The notes: generated by a model not told the origin, from the sequence alone. DNA of 7,494 nucleotides from Deltaproteobacteria bacterium (GCA_016926135.1 JAFGPH010000057.1:1-7494); one strand, 5' to 3'. Shown: positions 1 through 6,129, counted from the first letter of the stretch. Program-made: numbers and translations.

Positions 1-1008
1 AGGGTCCACCTCAGTGTCGATACCACTGCGGAAACCGTCTACGGGAATCAGCAAGGGGGCCGAAAGGGATACAACACCTCCCATCGAGGCAAGAAGGCAT
101 ACCGCCCTGTGCTGTGCTTTGTGGATGAGACCCGGGAACGCCTTCTGGGTAAGCTCCGCAAGGGAGGCGTCCTGGATGGGGAGGAATGTGCTGTTTTCAT
201 CAGCTAAATCAAAGACCATTTGCCCGGGTGCGTGAAGAAGGTTCTCTTGAGGGCTGACGGAGAGTTCTTCTGTTGGGAGAGTGTCCATGCAGCCACCAAA
301 GCAGGCTTTCAGTTCATCATTGCCAACAAGAGAGCCAAGCCCCCCTTTGACCCAGCAGCCTGGTACCAGCCCCGACGGCGTAGCCCCATCCAGTACAATA
401 GTTGCGTCTACCGGCCCCTGGGGTGGCAGTTCCCATGCCGGTTTGTCGCCATGCGGATTCCGAATGAACAAGACGCTTCTCCCGGACAGCCCCTTCAGGG
501 GGAACTGTTTGAGGAGGATCAATACACCTACCGGGTCTTCTGTACCAACCTGCGCGGAAAGCCCCACAAGATCACTGCCCGGTACGATAAGAGGGCCGAT
601 GCGGAAAACCTGATCGGGGAGGCCAAGCGCGAGGGTCTGGATGCCATCCCCTCTGCCAAGTTCAAGAACAACAATGCCTACTTTCAGATCGTTCTCATGG
701 CCTATAACCTGTGGCGGTATTACAAGATGCTCGCCCAGAAAAGCACCCGGGAGCCAGCTTCAAAGGAGCCCGATCCACTCACAGGCATACAGGACAACAC
801 CATCCGGATCGCCCGGCTCAAGCTTCTGCTCATAGCTGCAAAATTGGCATTCCATAACAACCGGGATCAGGTCAAATTCTCCATCTACGATACCAGGACC
901 CCCTCCATGCAGAAATTCCTGAGATTCCTTGATCACGCCAGAGCCAAAGTCCGGCCGTGGGTGCAGGGCACGCTGTGGCCTTGTCGATTCACTTTGAACG
1001 CTTCGTGA
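1..1008 (+). pseudogene. IS1380-family transposase, 5' truncated by window, internal ochre stop
   Basis: Frame 1 reads through the window start, with 335 codons present of a family usually around 430-470 residues. The DDE catalytic core is visible. The first Asp is in LSVDTTAETVYG (codon at 19-21). The second Asp is in LLRADGEFF (256-258). The Glu lies in a textbook Y-(2)-R-(3)-E-(6)-K signature, YDKRADAENLIGEAK, with the Glu codon at 604-606. Typical IS1380 sequence such as AYFQIVLMAYNLWRYYK follows. A TAA at 205-207 interrupts the frame between the first and second Asp, where a Gln codon (CAA) would fit the context FIS-Q-IKDHLP, so a single C-to-T change explains it. Apart from the stop, the frame is intact on both sides, which suggests recent decay or a sequencing error. 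Restart at TTG 220 would lack the first Asp and be inactive. Confidence 0.9.
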
Positions 1009-1024
1009 GCAAGAAATTTCTTGC
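1009..1024. repeat. 16-bp perfect palindrome just after the IS1380 transposase stop
   Basis: GCAAGAAATTTCTTGC is its own reverse complement and begins one base after the TGA at 1006-1008. No T-run follows, so it is not a standard intrinsic terminator. It may still destabilise or end the transposase transcript, or be part of the element's right-end structure. The symmetry is directly visible; the role is guessed. Confidence 0.6.
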
Positions 1025-1121
1025 ACGGAAAATGGGGAAATACTTGAAACGACAACCTTCAGATACTCATGACGATGCAAAATTCAGGTATTAATTGGAC
1101 ACTCATGGGCGGGTATCTCAT

Positions 1122-1472
1122 TTAAGATCCCCTTTTCTTTCGGGCCAGAAGCAGGCCTATACCGCCTATCAGGCCTGCCAAGGCAAAAACTACCGATTGC
1201 GCTGCTGAGGCGCCGATACTTATATGACAGGGAATGGCACCAAGGCCGAATAGAGCGCATATAAAAGTCAAGATCATTCCAAAGGGATATGCTTTGGGGG
1301 GAAAAAGAATCGCTATGGCGCCTAAAACACCCAGACCAGCTCCGGCCCAATGGGGCCAACCAGCGTCGGTATTAAAAAATAATGAAACGCCTATACCCAG
1401 TAACATCAAAAAAGCCAGGCCCATTAAGATCTTGGATAAGATGCTCGATTTCATATTTGGTTCAGTAGACAT
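1122..1472 (-). CDS. Small four-helix inner-membrane protein, unknown function
   Basis: The 116-residue protein has four hydrophobic stretches at about residues 14-33, 41-58, 62-81 and 90-110. It ends in a basic tail, RKKRGS. The short hydrophilic N-terminus (MSTEPNMKSS) carries no lipoprotein or cleavable signal motif. I chose the ATG at 1472 because AAGGAG sits about six bases upstream; Met7 is a weaker alternative. The second and fourth helices are Gly/Ala rich (GAGLGVLGAIA, LAGLIGGIGLLLA), which suits tight helix packing. I recognise no catalytic motif and cannot name a family. The gene is convergent with the IS1380 remnant and divergent from the IS4 remnant. It therefore sits alone between two element fragments, and its promoter region may have been changed by the IS4 insertion. 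It is more AT-rich than the operon to the right. Codon structure and RBS make it likely real. Confidence 0.7.
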   Translation of the reverse strand: MSTEPNMKSSILSKILMGLAFLMLLGIGVSLFFNTDAGWPHWAGAGLGVLGAIAILFPPKAYPFGMILTFICALFGLGAIPCHISIGASAAQSVVFALAGLIGGIGLLLARKKRGS

Positions 1473-1553
1473 TTATGCTCCTTTTCAATCAGATACGACA
1501 AAATACTCTAAAGTTCTTTTTTCTCAGTTCGGTTATTAGGTAAAATCACACGG

Positions 1554-1581
1554 CCGTCCAAGGAAAATTCCTGTCGGACGG
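1554..1581 (+). promoter_or_regulatory. Long hairpin in the presumed IS4 leader
   Basis: CCGTCC (1554-1559) pairs with GGACGG (1576-1581). Inside it AGGAA (1561-1565) pairs with TTCCT (1568-1572), giving an extended stem with a small internal loop. It lies about 100 bases before the transposase start, within what is probably the left end of the IS4 element. In other IS4-family elements, leader hairpins block translation from transcripts entering from outside; applying that here is inference. The exact left boundary of the element, somewhere in 1473-1600, cannot be set because the right end is gone. Confidence 0.45.
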
Positions 1582-1656
1582 GGTAACTGATTGAGAATGA
1601 GTGAATATTCCCACGTTGAGAACCGGAACGATTTGAATCTCGGAATGAGCCATAAT

Positions 1657-1675
1657 CCCGGAAACCACCGGGAGG
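1657..1675 (+). promoter_or_regulatory. Hairpin overlapping the Shine-Dalgarno of the IS4 transposase
   Basis: CCCGG (1657-1661) can pair with CCGGG (1668-1672). The right arm overlaps the Shine-Dalgarno GGGAGG (1670-1675), which stands six bases before the ATG at 1682. The stem would partly hide the ribosome binding site, a common way insertion sequences keep transposase levels low. The pairing and the SD are visible; the regulatory effect is inferred. The SD also supports the choice of start codon. Confidence 0.45.
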
Positions 1676-1681
1676 CGGCGC

Positions 1682-2299
1682 ATGAACCGAGGACGGACCA
1701 TCTTCTCCCAAGTGATGGAGTTCTTACCCTACAAGGAGTTCGCGGCCTGTGTGACTCGACATGGCGGCGAACGGTATGTCAAATCCTTTTCCTGTATGGA
1801 TCAATTCCTCTGCATGGCCTTTGCCCAACTCGCATACCGCGAGAGCCTGCGAGACATCGAGTGCTGCCTGCGCGCTCATCCAGCCAAGCTGTATCACATG
1901 GGCATTCGTGGCAAGGTGTCCAAGAGCACACTTGCCCACGCCAACGAACGCCGCGACTGGCGCATCTGGGCCGACCTGGCACAAGTCCTGATCCGTACGG
2001 CACGGGAACTATATCGCAACGACGAGTTTGCAGTGGAGCTTTCACAGACCGCCTACGCCTTCGACTCTACGACCATCGATCTGTGCCTGTCGCTTTTCCC
2101 CTGGGCCTCATTCCGCAAGACCAAGGCGGCCGTGAAGGCCCACACCCTGTTGGACCTGAAGGGCAACATCCCGTGCTGGGTTCACGTAACTCCTGCCTCA
2201 GTGCACGACGTCAATATCTTGGACCTTGTGCCTGTCGAGGCGGGAGCTTTCTATATCCTGGATCGGGGTATTGGTTTGGAGATGCGGTCAAATTCCTAG
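1682..2299 (+). pseudogene. IS4-family (DUF4372-type) transposase, 3' truncated
   Basis: The frame gives 205 residues, of which about 196 match the N-terminal half of IS4-family transposases with a DUF4372 N-terminal domain. Visible landmarks are SFSCMDQFLCMAFAQLAYRESLRDIE (about 36-60), the first catalytic Asp in AFDSTTIDLCLS (D128), and AVKAHTLLDLKGNIP. The second Asp is in GAFYILDRG (D194). Normally the next residues would be a Tyr-Val/Leu-Asp-Phe type segment and, some 100 residues later, the YREK block with the catalytic Glu. Here similarity stops right after DRG, near 2269, and the frame ends with unrelated codons at a TAG (2297-2299). Full-length relatives are about 370-390 residues, so nearly half is missing. 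A +1 shift stays open to 2370 but does not restore family sequence. The protein cannot be an active transposase. Confidence 0.9.
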
Positions 2300-2313
2300 T
2301 TGCTCGGAGTGGC

Positions 2314-2381
2314 GCTTACGATAAGCAAGTCCCCCGTGAGTCTGCTGAAGGTTTCAGCAGCTTTCGGTGAAAGACACTTTC
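2314..2381. repeat. Cluster of short hairpins with three-base loops, two mutually exclusive
   Basis: Three stem-loops lie in 60 bases. They are GCTTA-CGA-TAAGC (2314-2326), CTGCTGAA-GGT-TTCAGCAG (2342-2360) and CTTTC-GGT-GAAAG (2361-2373). The GAAAG arm can instead pair with a second CTTTC at 2377-2381 across an ACA loop, so the third hairpin has an alternative partner. The cluster begins about 45 bases after the IS4 homology break and overlaps no convincing gene. It could be a structured RNA, the end of another element, or part of an intron; I could not assign it. Pairings are direct observations. Confidence 0.5.
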
Positions 2382-2427
2382 GTACAGGATTGGAGTGATA
2401 GTCTGATCTAGGTGTGCAGATCTCGGC

Positions 2428-2532
2428 TCAGAACCACAGGATAACCGCTAGCCCGAAGACCTTGGATAAGCCTGAGACAGGGAAGGCGTCGGGGGTCATG
2501 CTTTCCTGTTTGAACTTGAACCCCATCCCCAT
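2428..2532 (-). CDS. 34-residue small ORF with strong RBS and hydrophobic C-terminus
   Basis: The ATG at 2532 is preceded, at six to eight bases, by GAGGAGGAG, the strongest Shine-Dalgarno match in the left half of the window. The product begins MGMGFKFKQESM, continues TPDAFPVSGLSK and ends VFGLAVILWF before a TGA. The last ten residues are hydrophobic and could be the start of a membrane helix, so this may be the surviving 5' end of a larger membrane-protein gene cut off near 2425. It could also be a genuine short peptide. No family is recognised. It lies downstream of, and on the same strand as, the cyclase-repeat fragment. Between the two (2533-2647) I see only short palindromes such as ATCCCGGGAT and no gene. 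Confidence 0.35.
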   Translation of the reverse strand: MGMGFKFKQESMTPDAFPVSGLSKVFGLAVILWF

Positions 2533-2647
2533 TATGGACTCCTCCTCAGGATTCTGCCGGCAGGGAGCGCCCCATTGCGCCGGCGTGCAGCATTTGGAGC
2601 CATCCCGGGATCCGGCACTCCAGTGCGGTGACCCGCCCCGATAACCC

Positions 2648-2983
2648 CTAAAGTTCCCCCTTGTTCTTCAGGGCGTGAATGACCAGAAAGGTGTGCCATT
2701 CAGGCTGGGCTCGACTCCATGTTCCGTCCTGCCTCTGGCTCCTCCGAAGACGCTTAAAGGCGGGAGCCAATTGGGCATCTCCCTCCCCGGAGTCCAGGTG
2801 GGCGAGGGCATTGACCGTCTGATAAAAGGGAACTGGCGCCCTCCATGCGCCCGACGGCTTCTGCACCCTTCCCAGATTCCTGACGGCCAGGGCCACGGCC
2901 TCACTGCGCGCGTAGCGGGGGTGAACGACAAAGGCCCTCAGGATATTGCAAGTTCTCGGATGCTGTTGGCTGTTATCAATCGA
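2648..2983 (-). pseudogene. C-terminal fragment of a squalene-cyclase/prenyltransferase-repeat protein
   Basis: The open frame runs from just after a TAG at 2984-2986 to a TAG at 2648-2650. From about 2945 it reads like the C-terminus of proteins with prenyltransferase/squalene-oxidase repeats. It contains AFVVHPRYARSE, then VPFYQTVNALAHLD, then a QW-type motif RSQRQDGTWSRAQPEW (Q..DG.W), and ends in TFLVIHALKNKGEL. Such repeats form alpha-alpha barrels. Complete family members have several hundred residues, so most of the protein, including any active site, is absent. A GTG at 2896 could start an 82-residue piece, but it has no clear ribosome binding site and sits in the middle of homology. 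I treat it as a remnant left by rearrangement. The upstream boundary abuts the repeats at 2986-3077. Confidence 0.65.
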
Positions 2984-2985
2984 CT

Positions 2986-3005
2986 ATGAAATCTTTTGAT
3001 TTCAT
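2986..3005. repeat. Inverted repeat with 8-bp arms and TTTT loop
   Basis: ATGAAATC (2986-2993) and GATTTCAT (2998-3005) are perfect complements around TTTT. It lies between the end of the dikinase-like gene and the cyclase fragment. On the minus strand, the direction of the operon, no T-run follows the stem, so it is at best a weak terminator for that operon. It may instead be one part of the composite repeat that continues to 3077. Confidence 0.55.
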
Positions 3006-3020
3006 GGTGTTAGGACTACC

Positions 3021-3077
3021 AGATTTCTCGCTCCGCTCGAAATGACATTGAAAACGGACTTTTTACGAAGCCGTCAA
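3021..3077. repeat. Probable interspersed intergenic repeat (REP/MITE-like)
   Basis: Two motifs look like dispersed repeats. The first is AGATTTCTCGCTCCGCTCGA followed by AATGAC (3021-3046), an imperfect palindrome with ATTTC/GAAAT arms (3023-3027 and 3039-3043). The second is GACTTTTTACGAAGCCGTCA (3057-3076). I recall near-identical blocks scattered between genes in Desulfobacterota genomes, but that is memory, not a search. Only one copy occurs in this window. The second motif overlaps the TGA stop (3076-3074) of the dikinase-like gene, so the repeat begins exactly where coding ends. Confidence 0.45.
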
Positions 3078-5281
3078 GGCTCAGTTCCCGGTCTCTGGAT
3101 CACCGTCTCCCCCAGAATGACAAGCCCCAGGAAACCGTCCACCGTGACCGTGTCGCCCGTTTGAATCACGCTCGCTGCGTCCGCCACCCCGGTCACGCAG
3201 GGGATGCCGTATTCCCGGGCAATGATGGCCCCGTGGATCAGCATGCCCCCTCTGCGCTCCACGATGCCTGCGGCGAGCGGCACCGCAAAGGTCATGTTGG
3301 GGTCCACCGCATCGCACACCAGGATCTCGCCGGCCCGGAACCGGAGGAGTTCCTCCGTGGTGGCAACCACGCGCGCCTTTCCCACGCCCACGCCAGGGCC
3401 TGCCGGCTGGCCGACGATCTGCCTGGCCCGGATCTCGAAATCCGCTTCCCGGGTCTCGCCGGAAGGCATCTCGCAGGACCCGCGCAGATCCTCCCCGGAC
3501 CTGAGGCTCCGCACCACCTGCGTGGCCTCCGGCGCGCCAATCTCCCCGGAGCAGCGCGCCCGGATGCGGCGCTTCCCCTCCTCGACGGCTCGCAGCAGTT
3601 GACCTTCGATTCTTCCCAGGAAGATGTTGTCGTCATCCCTCCATCGGTAGCTGGACCTGCCGATATCCAGCAGTTCGCGGGCATAGGACTTTTGGGAAGC
3701 ATCGAACCTCGATAGAAATTCGGCCTCCAGCCCATCTCTTCCCTCCCGGCTCTTTCTCTCCGCGCGGGGGGGATTCCCGGCCATCTCCAGAAGGAACCGG
3801 ATGAGTGCGCCCCTGTCCTGGCCGAACCGGGATGAACCCCAGGACAGGTCCCCGTATTCCCTTTCGACCCTTTCCAGGGCCTCTAGGAAGTCGGGGGCGC
3901 AATCCCGGGTATTCCCCGTCCGGAGCGCTTCCGAAAGCGCCCCGTCGCTGCGAATCCTGGATGCGAGGTCTTCCAGGGCCTGATTTCTCCGAACGCTCAC
4001 CATGCCCGTCTCCGCCAGCAGGCTCACGAACTCGAAAGGGTCGCCCGGTTTCATCACGTCGTTGTACACCTGGCCGAACAGCCGTATCCCATGGGCAAAG
4101 GGGATGCAGTCCTCCCGGTAAACCCCCAGCCATTTCCTGTGCCGTTCCAGGCGGGCCTCGATCTCCAACGCCAAACCCTCGTCGGAGAGGATTGAGAGAT
4201 CGGTGTGTTGCAGCTGATCCGCCTCCTCCACCATGGCCGGAATCAATTCCGACTCGATTTTACGGCGAAGGGCCTTCAGGTTCTCGAGGCTTCTGTGCAG
4301 GCTCAGGTACCAGGGCCGCTGGTCCCCCTCCCCGGCTGCCGGGGTGGTGATGGGTCGGGCTTGCAGCAGGTGCAGGATGCCCCGCGCGTAGGTCCATTCC
4401 ACGTCCTGGGGCGAAGCGAATTGCGCCTCTGCCCCAAGCGCGAGGGTGAATACCTCCGAGACCTCCCCCTCATCGAGCGGGGGCTTGCGCTGAAGCTCGG
4501 GAGGGAGCGGCTCCAGCCGAACCCCCGTCTCATCGGCCCTCAGGCTTTTTTCCCTGACAGCCGGGGTGTGCGACAGGATAACCCCCGTTGCCCGCTCCAG
4601 GATCCAGCGATCCGGCTGAACCGTGCCGTCCACCAGCCCCTGATTGAGGCCGTGGACCGCTTCCACCACGGCCTCTTCCCGATTTACGGGGCTCTGTCCG
4701 AAAACCACGCCCGATCTCTCGCCGAGCACCATTTCCTGAACCACCACGGCCATGGCGCTCCCGCGCACATCCAGACCCAGCTCCTGGCGGTAGAGCAATG
4801 CCCGGTCCGACCACAGGGAGGCCCACACCTGCCGGATGCGGTCCAGGATCGCCCCGACACCGCGAACATTTACATAGGATTCATGCAGCCCCGCAAAGCT
4901 GCTCCTGGAAGAGTCCTCTCCAGGCGCCGATGACCGCACGCTCACGGGTTTTCCCGCAAAGGCCGCTTCCACGGCGCTTGCCAGTTCCTTTTCCAGGGGA
5001 AGTGGGATGGGGGTCTTCAGGAAGAGGTTGCGAACCCTGAGGGCCGTGTCCCAGATCTCCTCCCACCGCATGTCCTCGAAGGCCTTGCGGCGGATTTCCA
5101 GGAAGATGCGATCCCGAAGGAGCGTTGCATCCACATACATTTGGTAGGCATCGGTGCAGATGCAAAGTGCAGGGGGAACCTTCAGGCCCCGGCGCTGCAT
5201 CACCGCCAGGGCAAAGGCCTTTCCTCCGGTCCGAGCCCGATCCGGCTCACCGATCCGTTCCAGGGGCAGGATGAGGTTCAT
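3074..5281 (-). CDS. ATP-grasp/phosphohistidine dikinase-like protein (PEP synthase / rifampicin phosphotransferase superfamily)
   Basis: The 735-residue protein has an N-terminal PPDK-type ATP-grasp domain (about 1-315). Its marks are GGKAFAL at 19-25, PVSVRSSAPGEDS at 112-124, AVVVQEMVLGERSGVVF at 178-194, PQDVEW at 291-296 and LLQARPIT at 305-312. A C-terminal swivelling phosphohistidine domain (about 640-725) carries RRGGMLIHGAIIAREYGIPC; His683 is the predicted phosphate carrier. Known family members use ATP to phosphorylate this His and pass the phosphate to pyruvate (PEP synthase) or a drug (rifampicin phosphotransferase). The PEP/pyruvate TIM barrel is absent. In its place is a roughly 300-residue middle region (containing YRWRDDDNIFLGRIE) that probably binds the acceptor, as in rifampicin phosphotransferases, though those are longer (about 870). 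The substrate is unknown, so I give no gene name. The residue before the His is Ile, where Ser or Cys is usual. The start ATG overlaps the upstream TGA as ATGA. Expected to be cytoplasmic. Confidence 0.9.
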   Translation of the reverse strand: MNLILPLERIGEPDRARTGGKAFALAVMQRRGLKVPPALCICTDAYQMYVDATLLRDRIFLEIRRKAFEDMRWEEIWDTALRVRNLFLKTPIPLPLEKELASAVEAAFAGKPVSVRSSAPGEDSSRSSFAGLHESYVNVRGVGAILDRIRQVWASLWSDRALLYRQELGLDVRGSAMAVVVQEMVLGERSGVVFGQSPVNREEAVVEAVHGLNQGLVDGTVQPDRWILERATGVILSHTPAVREKSLRADETGVRLEPLPPELQRKPPLDEGEVSEVFTLALGAEAQFASPQDVEWTYARGILHLLQARPITTPAAGEGDQRPWYLSLHRSLENLKALRRKIESELIPAMVEEADQLQHTDLSILSDEGLALEIEARLERHRKWLGVYREDCIPFAHGIRLFGQVYNDVMKPGDPFEFVSLLAETGMVSVRRNQALEDLASRIRSDGALSEALRTGNTRDCAPDFLEALERVEREYGDLSWGSSRFGQDRGALIRFLLEMAGNPPRAERKSREGRDGLEAEFLSRFDASQKSYARELLDIGRSSYRWRDDDNIFLGRIEGQLLRAVEEGKRRIRARCSGEIGAPEATQVVRSLRSGEDLRGSCEMPSGETREADFEIRARQIVGQPAGPGVGVGKARVVATTEELLRFRAGEILVCDAVDPNMTFAVPLAAGIVERRGGMLIHGAIIAREYGIPCVTGVADAASVIQTGDTVTVDGFLGLVILGETVIQRPGTEP

Positions 5282-5727
5282 GGCTTCACCCGGATCTCCA
5301 CAACGTTCTGAAAGCGCTGCACCAGGTAGTATCTCTCCACCCTGATCCGGATCAGGGCGCAGGAGGGTGAAGAGAGGAAGTCCTCCAGGTGGGGGTTCTT
5401 GGCAAGGTAGGCGCGGACAAGCTCCTCAGCCTCGGTTCGCTGAATTTCCCCTGCTCTGCCCGTGGCCGTCACCGCCATGCTCTCCCGAAAATCAGAGGTC
5501 TCGTTGCTGCGGTTGTCCACGAGCATGGCCACCCGGGGATCCTTCGTGAGGTTCGCGTATTTGCGGGTAGCCCTGCCGGTCACAAAGAAGAGCGACTTAA
5601 GATCGTCGCTGTGCGCGAAGGCAACCAGGCTCGTGTAAGGGTGTCCACCGCCTCCTGTCGCCAGAGCCGCCAGGCGCTGAGACCCGAAAAGGGCCGCCAG
5701 ATCACTTTTTACAGCTTCCAGTTGCAT
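5278..5727 (-). CDS. Pyridoxamine 5'-phosphate oxidase-like FMN-binding split-barrel protein
   Basis: The 149-residue protein matches the compact PPOX-related flavin split-barrel family. Landmarks are RLAALATGGGGHPYTSLVAF (18-37), the beta segment LKSLFFVTGRATRKYANL (43-60), DPRVAMLVDNRSNETSDF (63-80), the barrel strand AVTATGRAGEI and a C-terminal RYYLVQRFQNVVEI. The R-x-T-x-K-Y-x-N-L block is typical of the FMN phosphate-binding region. Family members act as small dimers binding FMN, F420 or haem; the substrate here cannot be read from sequence, and true PNP oxidase activity should not be assumed. The ATG at 5727 is the first in frame after a TAG. A purine-rich stretch upstream (GGAG) is about 14 bases away, so the ribosome binding site is weak and translation may depend on the preceding gene, which ends 36 bases upstream. 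The stop overlaps the next gene's start by four bases. Confidence 0.88.
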   Translation of the reverse strand: MQLEAVKSDLAALFGSQRLAALATGGGGHPYTSLVAFAHSDDLKSLFFVTGRATRKYANLTKDPRVAMLVDNRSNETSDFRESMAVTATGRAGEIQRTEAEELVRAYLAKNPHLEDFLSSPSCALIRIRVERYYLVQRFQNVVEIRVKP

Positions 5728-5763
5728 GGGTATACGTTGTTCTCCCTATTCCTTCTTCTCCGC

Positions 5764-6069
5764 CTAGCGCTTGGCAGCGGCGGACTTGTAGCGCGCGTAC
5801 ACGTCGTGTACCCTGCGCTTCAGCGCCTTCAGTTTTCCGGAGTCCTCGGAAGACAACCAGGCAGGCTCACTGATGGCGAAAAGGGAATTGCTGATGTCAT
5901 CTATGGCCCTTTCCGTGGCCTCACACCATTCAAGGGTGCACGCATTGACCATTTTGGACGTGAAGTCGATCTCCTTTTCGAGCACCGCTACGGACTCTTC
6001 CAGGCTCTGCACGAAGGAAGACCACCCTTCGTAGAACTTTTTTCGCACAATCTCATCCGGCATTCCCAT
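5764..6069 (-). CDS. Small helical protein, unknown function, first gene of the operon
   Basis: The 101-residue product is predicted to be almost all helix, with heptad-like stretches SFVQSLEESVAVLEKEI and ALKRRVHDVYARYKS and no signal peptide or membrane segment. It has two Cys (ACTLEWC, about 43-48) and a basic C-terminal tail. Length and composition recall phasin-like or small adaptor proteins, but I see no diagnostic motif and do not assign a function. AAGGA stands just upstream of the first ATG (6069) and about nine bases upstream of the third-codon ATG (6063). The second spacing is the better one, so the protein may really begin MPDEIVRKKF. It is followed closely by the PPOX-like and dikinase-like genes on the same strand, which suggests one transcript and a related role. 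Confidence 0.78.
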   Translation of the reverse strand: MGMPDEIVRKKFYEGWSSFVQSLEESVAVLEKEIDFTSKMVNACTLEWCEATERAIDDISNSLFAISEPAWLSSEDSGKLKALKRRVHDVYARYKSAAAKR

Positions 6070-6101
6070 ATTTCCTTACCCCCTTATTTCAGTAATATGA
6101 A

Positions 6102-6129
6102 AATGTAAGGCGTTTTTTTCCCGAGGCAA
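6102..6129 (-). promoter_or_regulatory. Possible sigma-70 promoter for the minus-strand operon
   Basis: On the minus strand TTGCCT (6129-6124) and TACATT (6107-6102) are separated by 16 bases and lie about 33 bases before the ATG at 6069. Each box matches the consensus at four of six positions. A ten-base palindrome, TTGCCGGCAA (6133-6142), lies directly upstream and could be an operator. No regulator gene is in view, and the call is weak. Confidence 0.3.

Larger units (their letters stand above)
1..1088 (+). mobile_element. Right portion of an IS1380-family insertion sequence
   Basis: The left end lies outside the window. The body is the transposase remnant at 1-1008, followed by an 80-base 3' tail. 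I place the right end near 1088 because the tail finishes with GCAAAATTCAGG. Read from the other strand this gives an end beginning CCTGAATTTTGC, and IS1380-family inverted repeats usually begin with CCT or a similar trinucleotide. The left repeat cannot be seen, so neither the inverted repeat pair nor the expected short target duplication can be confirmed. The element end is therefore an inference; the family assignment rests on the transposase. Confidence 0.55.

Noticed and set aside
1591..2370. 259-codon plus-strand frame overlapping the IS4 transposase
   Set aside because: It is the +1 frame of the transposase gene, rich in Arg, Pro and Ser with no family features. The 1682 frame carries clear IS4 motifs and an SD.
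2270..2430. Group II intron or its remnant after the IS4 break
   Set aside because: The hairpins made me consider it, but I find neither the usual GTGCG-type 5' end nor a domain V helix, nor an intron-encoded protein.
2414..2644. 76-codon plus-strand frame in the gap after the IS4 remnant
   Set aside because: No RBS, no recognisable motif, and a composition typical of non-coding GC-rich DNA. The opposite strand has a better supported small ORF.
4205..4933. 242-codon plus-strand frame and other long frames opposite the dikinase-like gene
   Set aside because: These are antisense shadows of a GC-rich gene with strong family motifs on the minus strand.
3074..5281. Calling the gene rifampicin phosphotransferase or ppsA
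   Set aside because: Both families share its ATP-grasp and His domains. The TIM barrel of PpsA is absent and the protein is shorter than RPH with an unmatched middle region, so a substrate name would be a guess.
5278..5727. Calling the gene pdxH
   Set aside because: It is much shorter than PdxH (about 210-220 residues) and belongs to the broad PPOX-like group; the PdxH-specific C-terminal region is absent.
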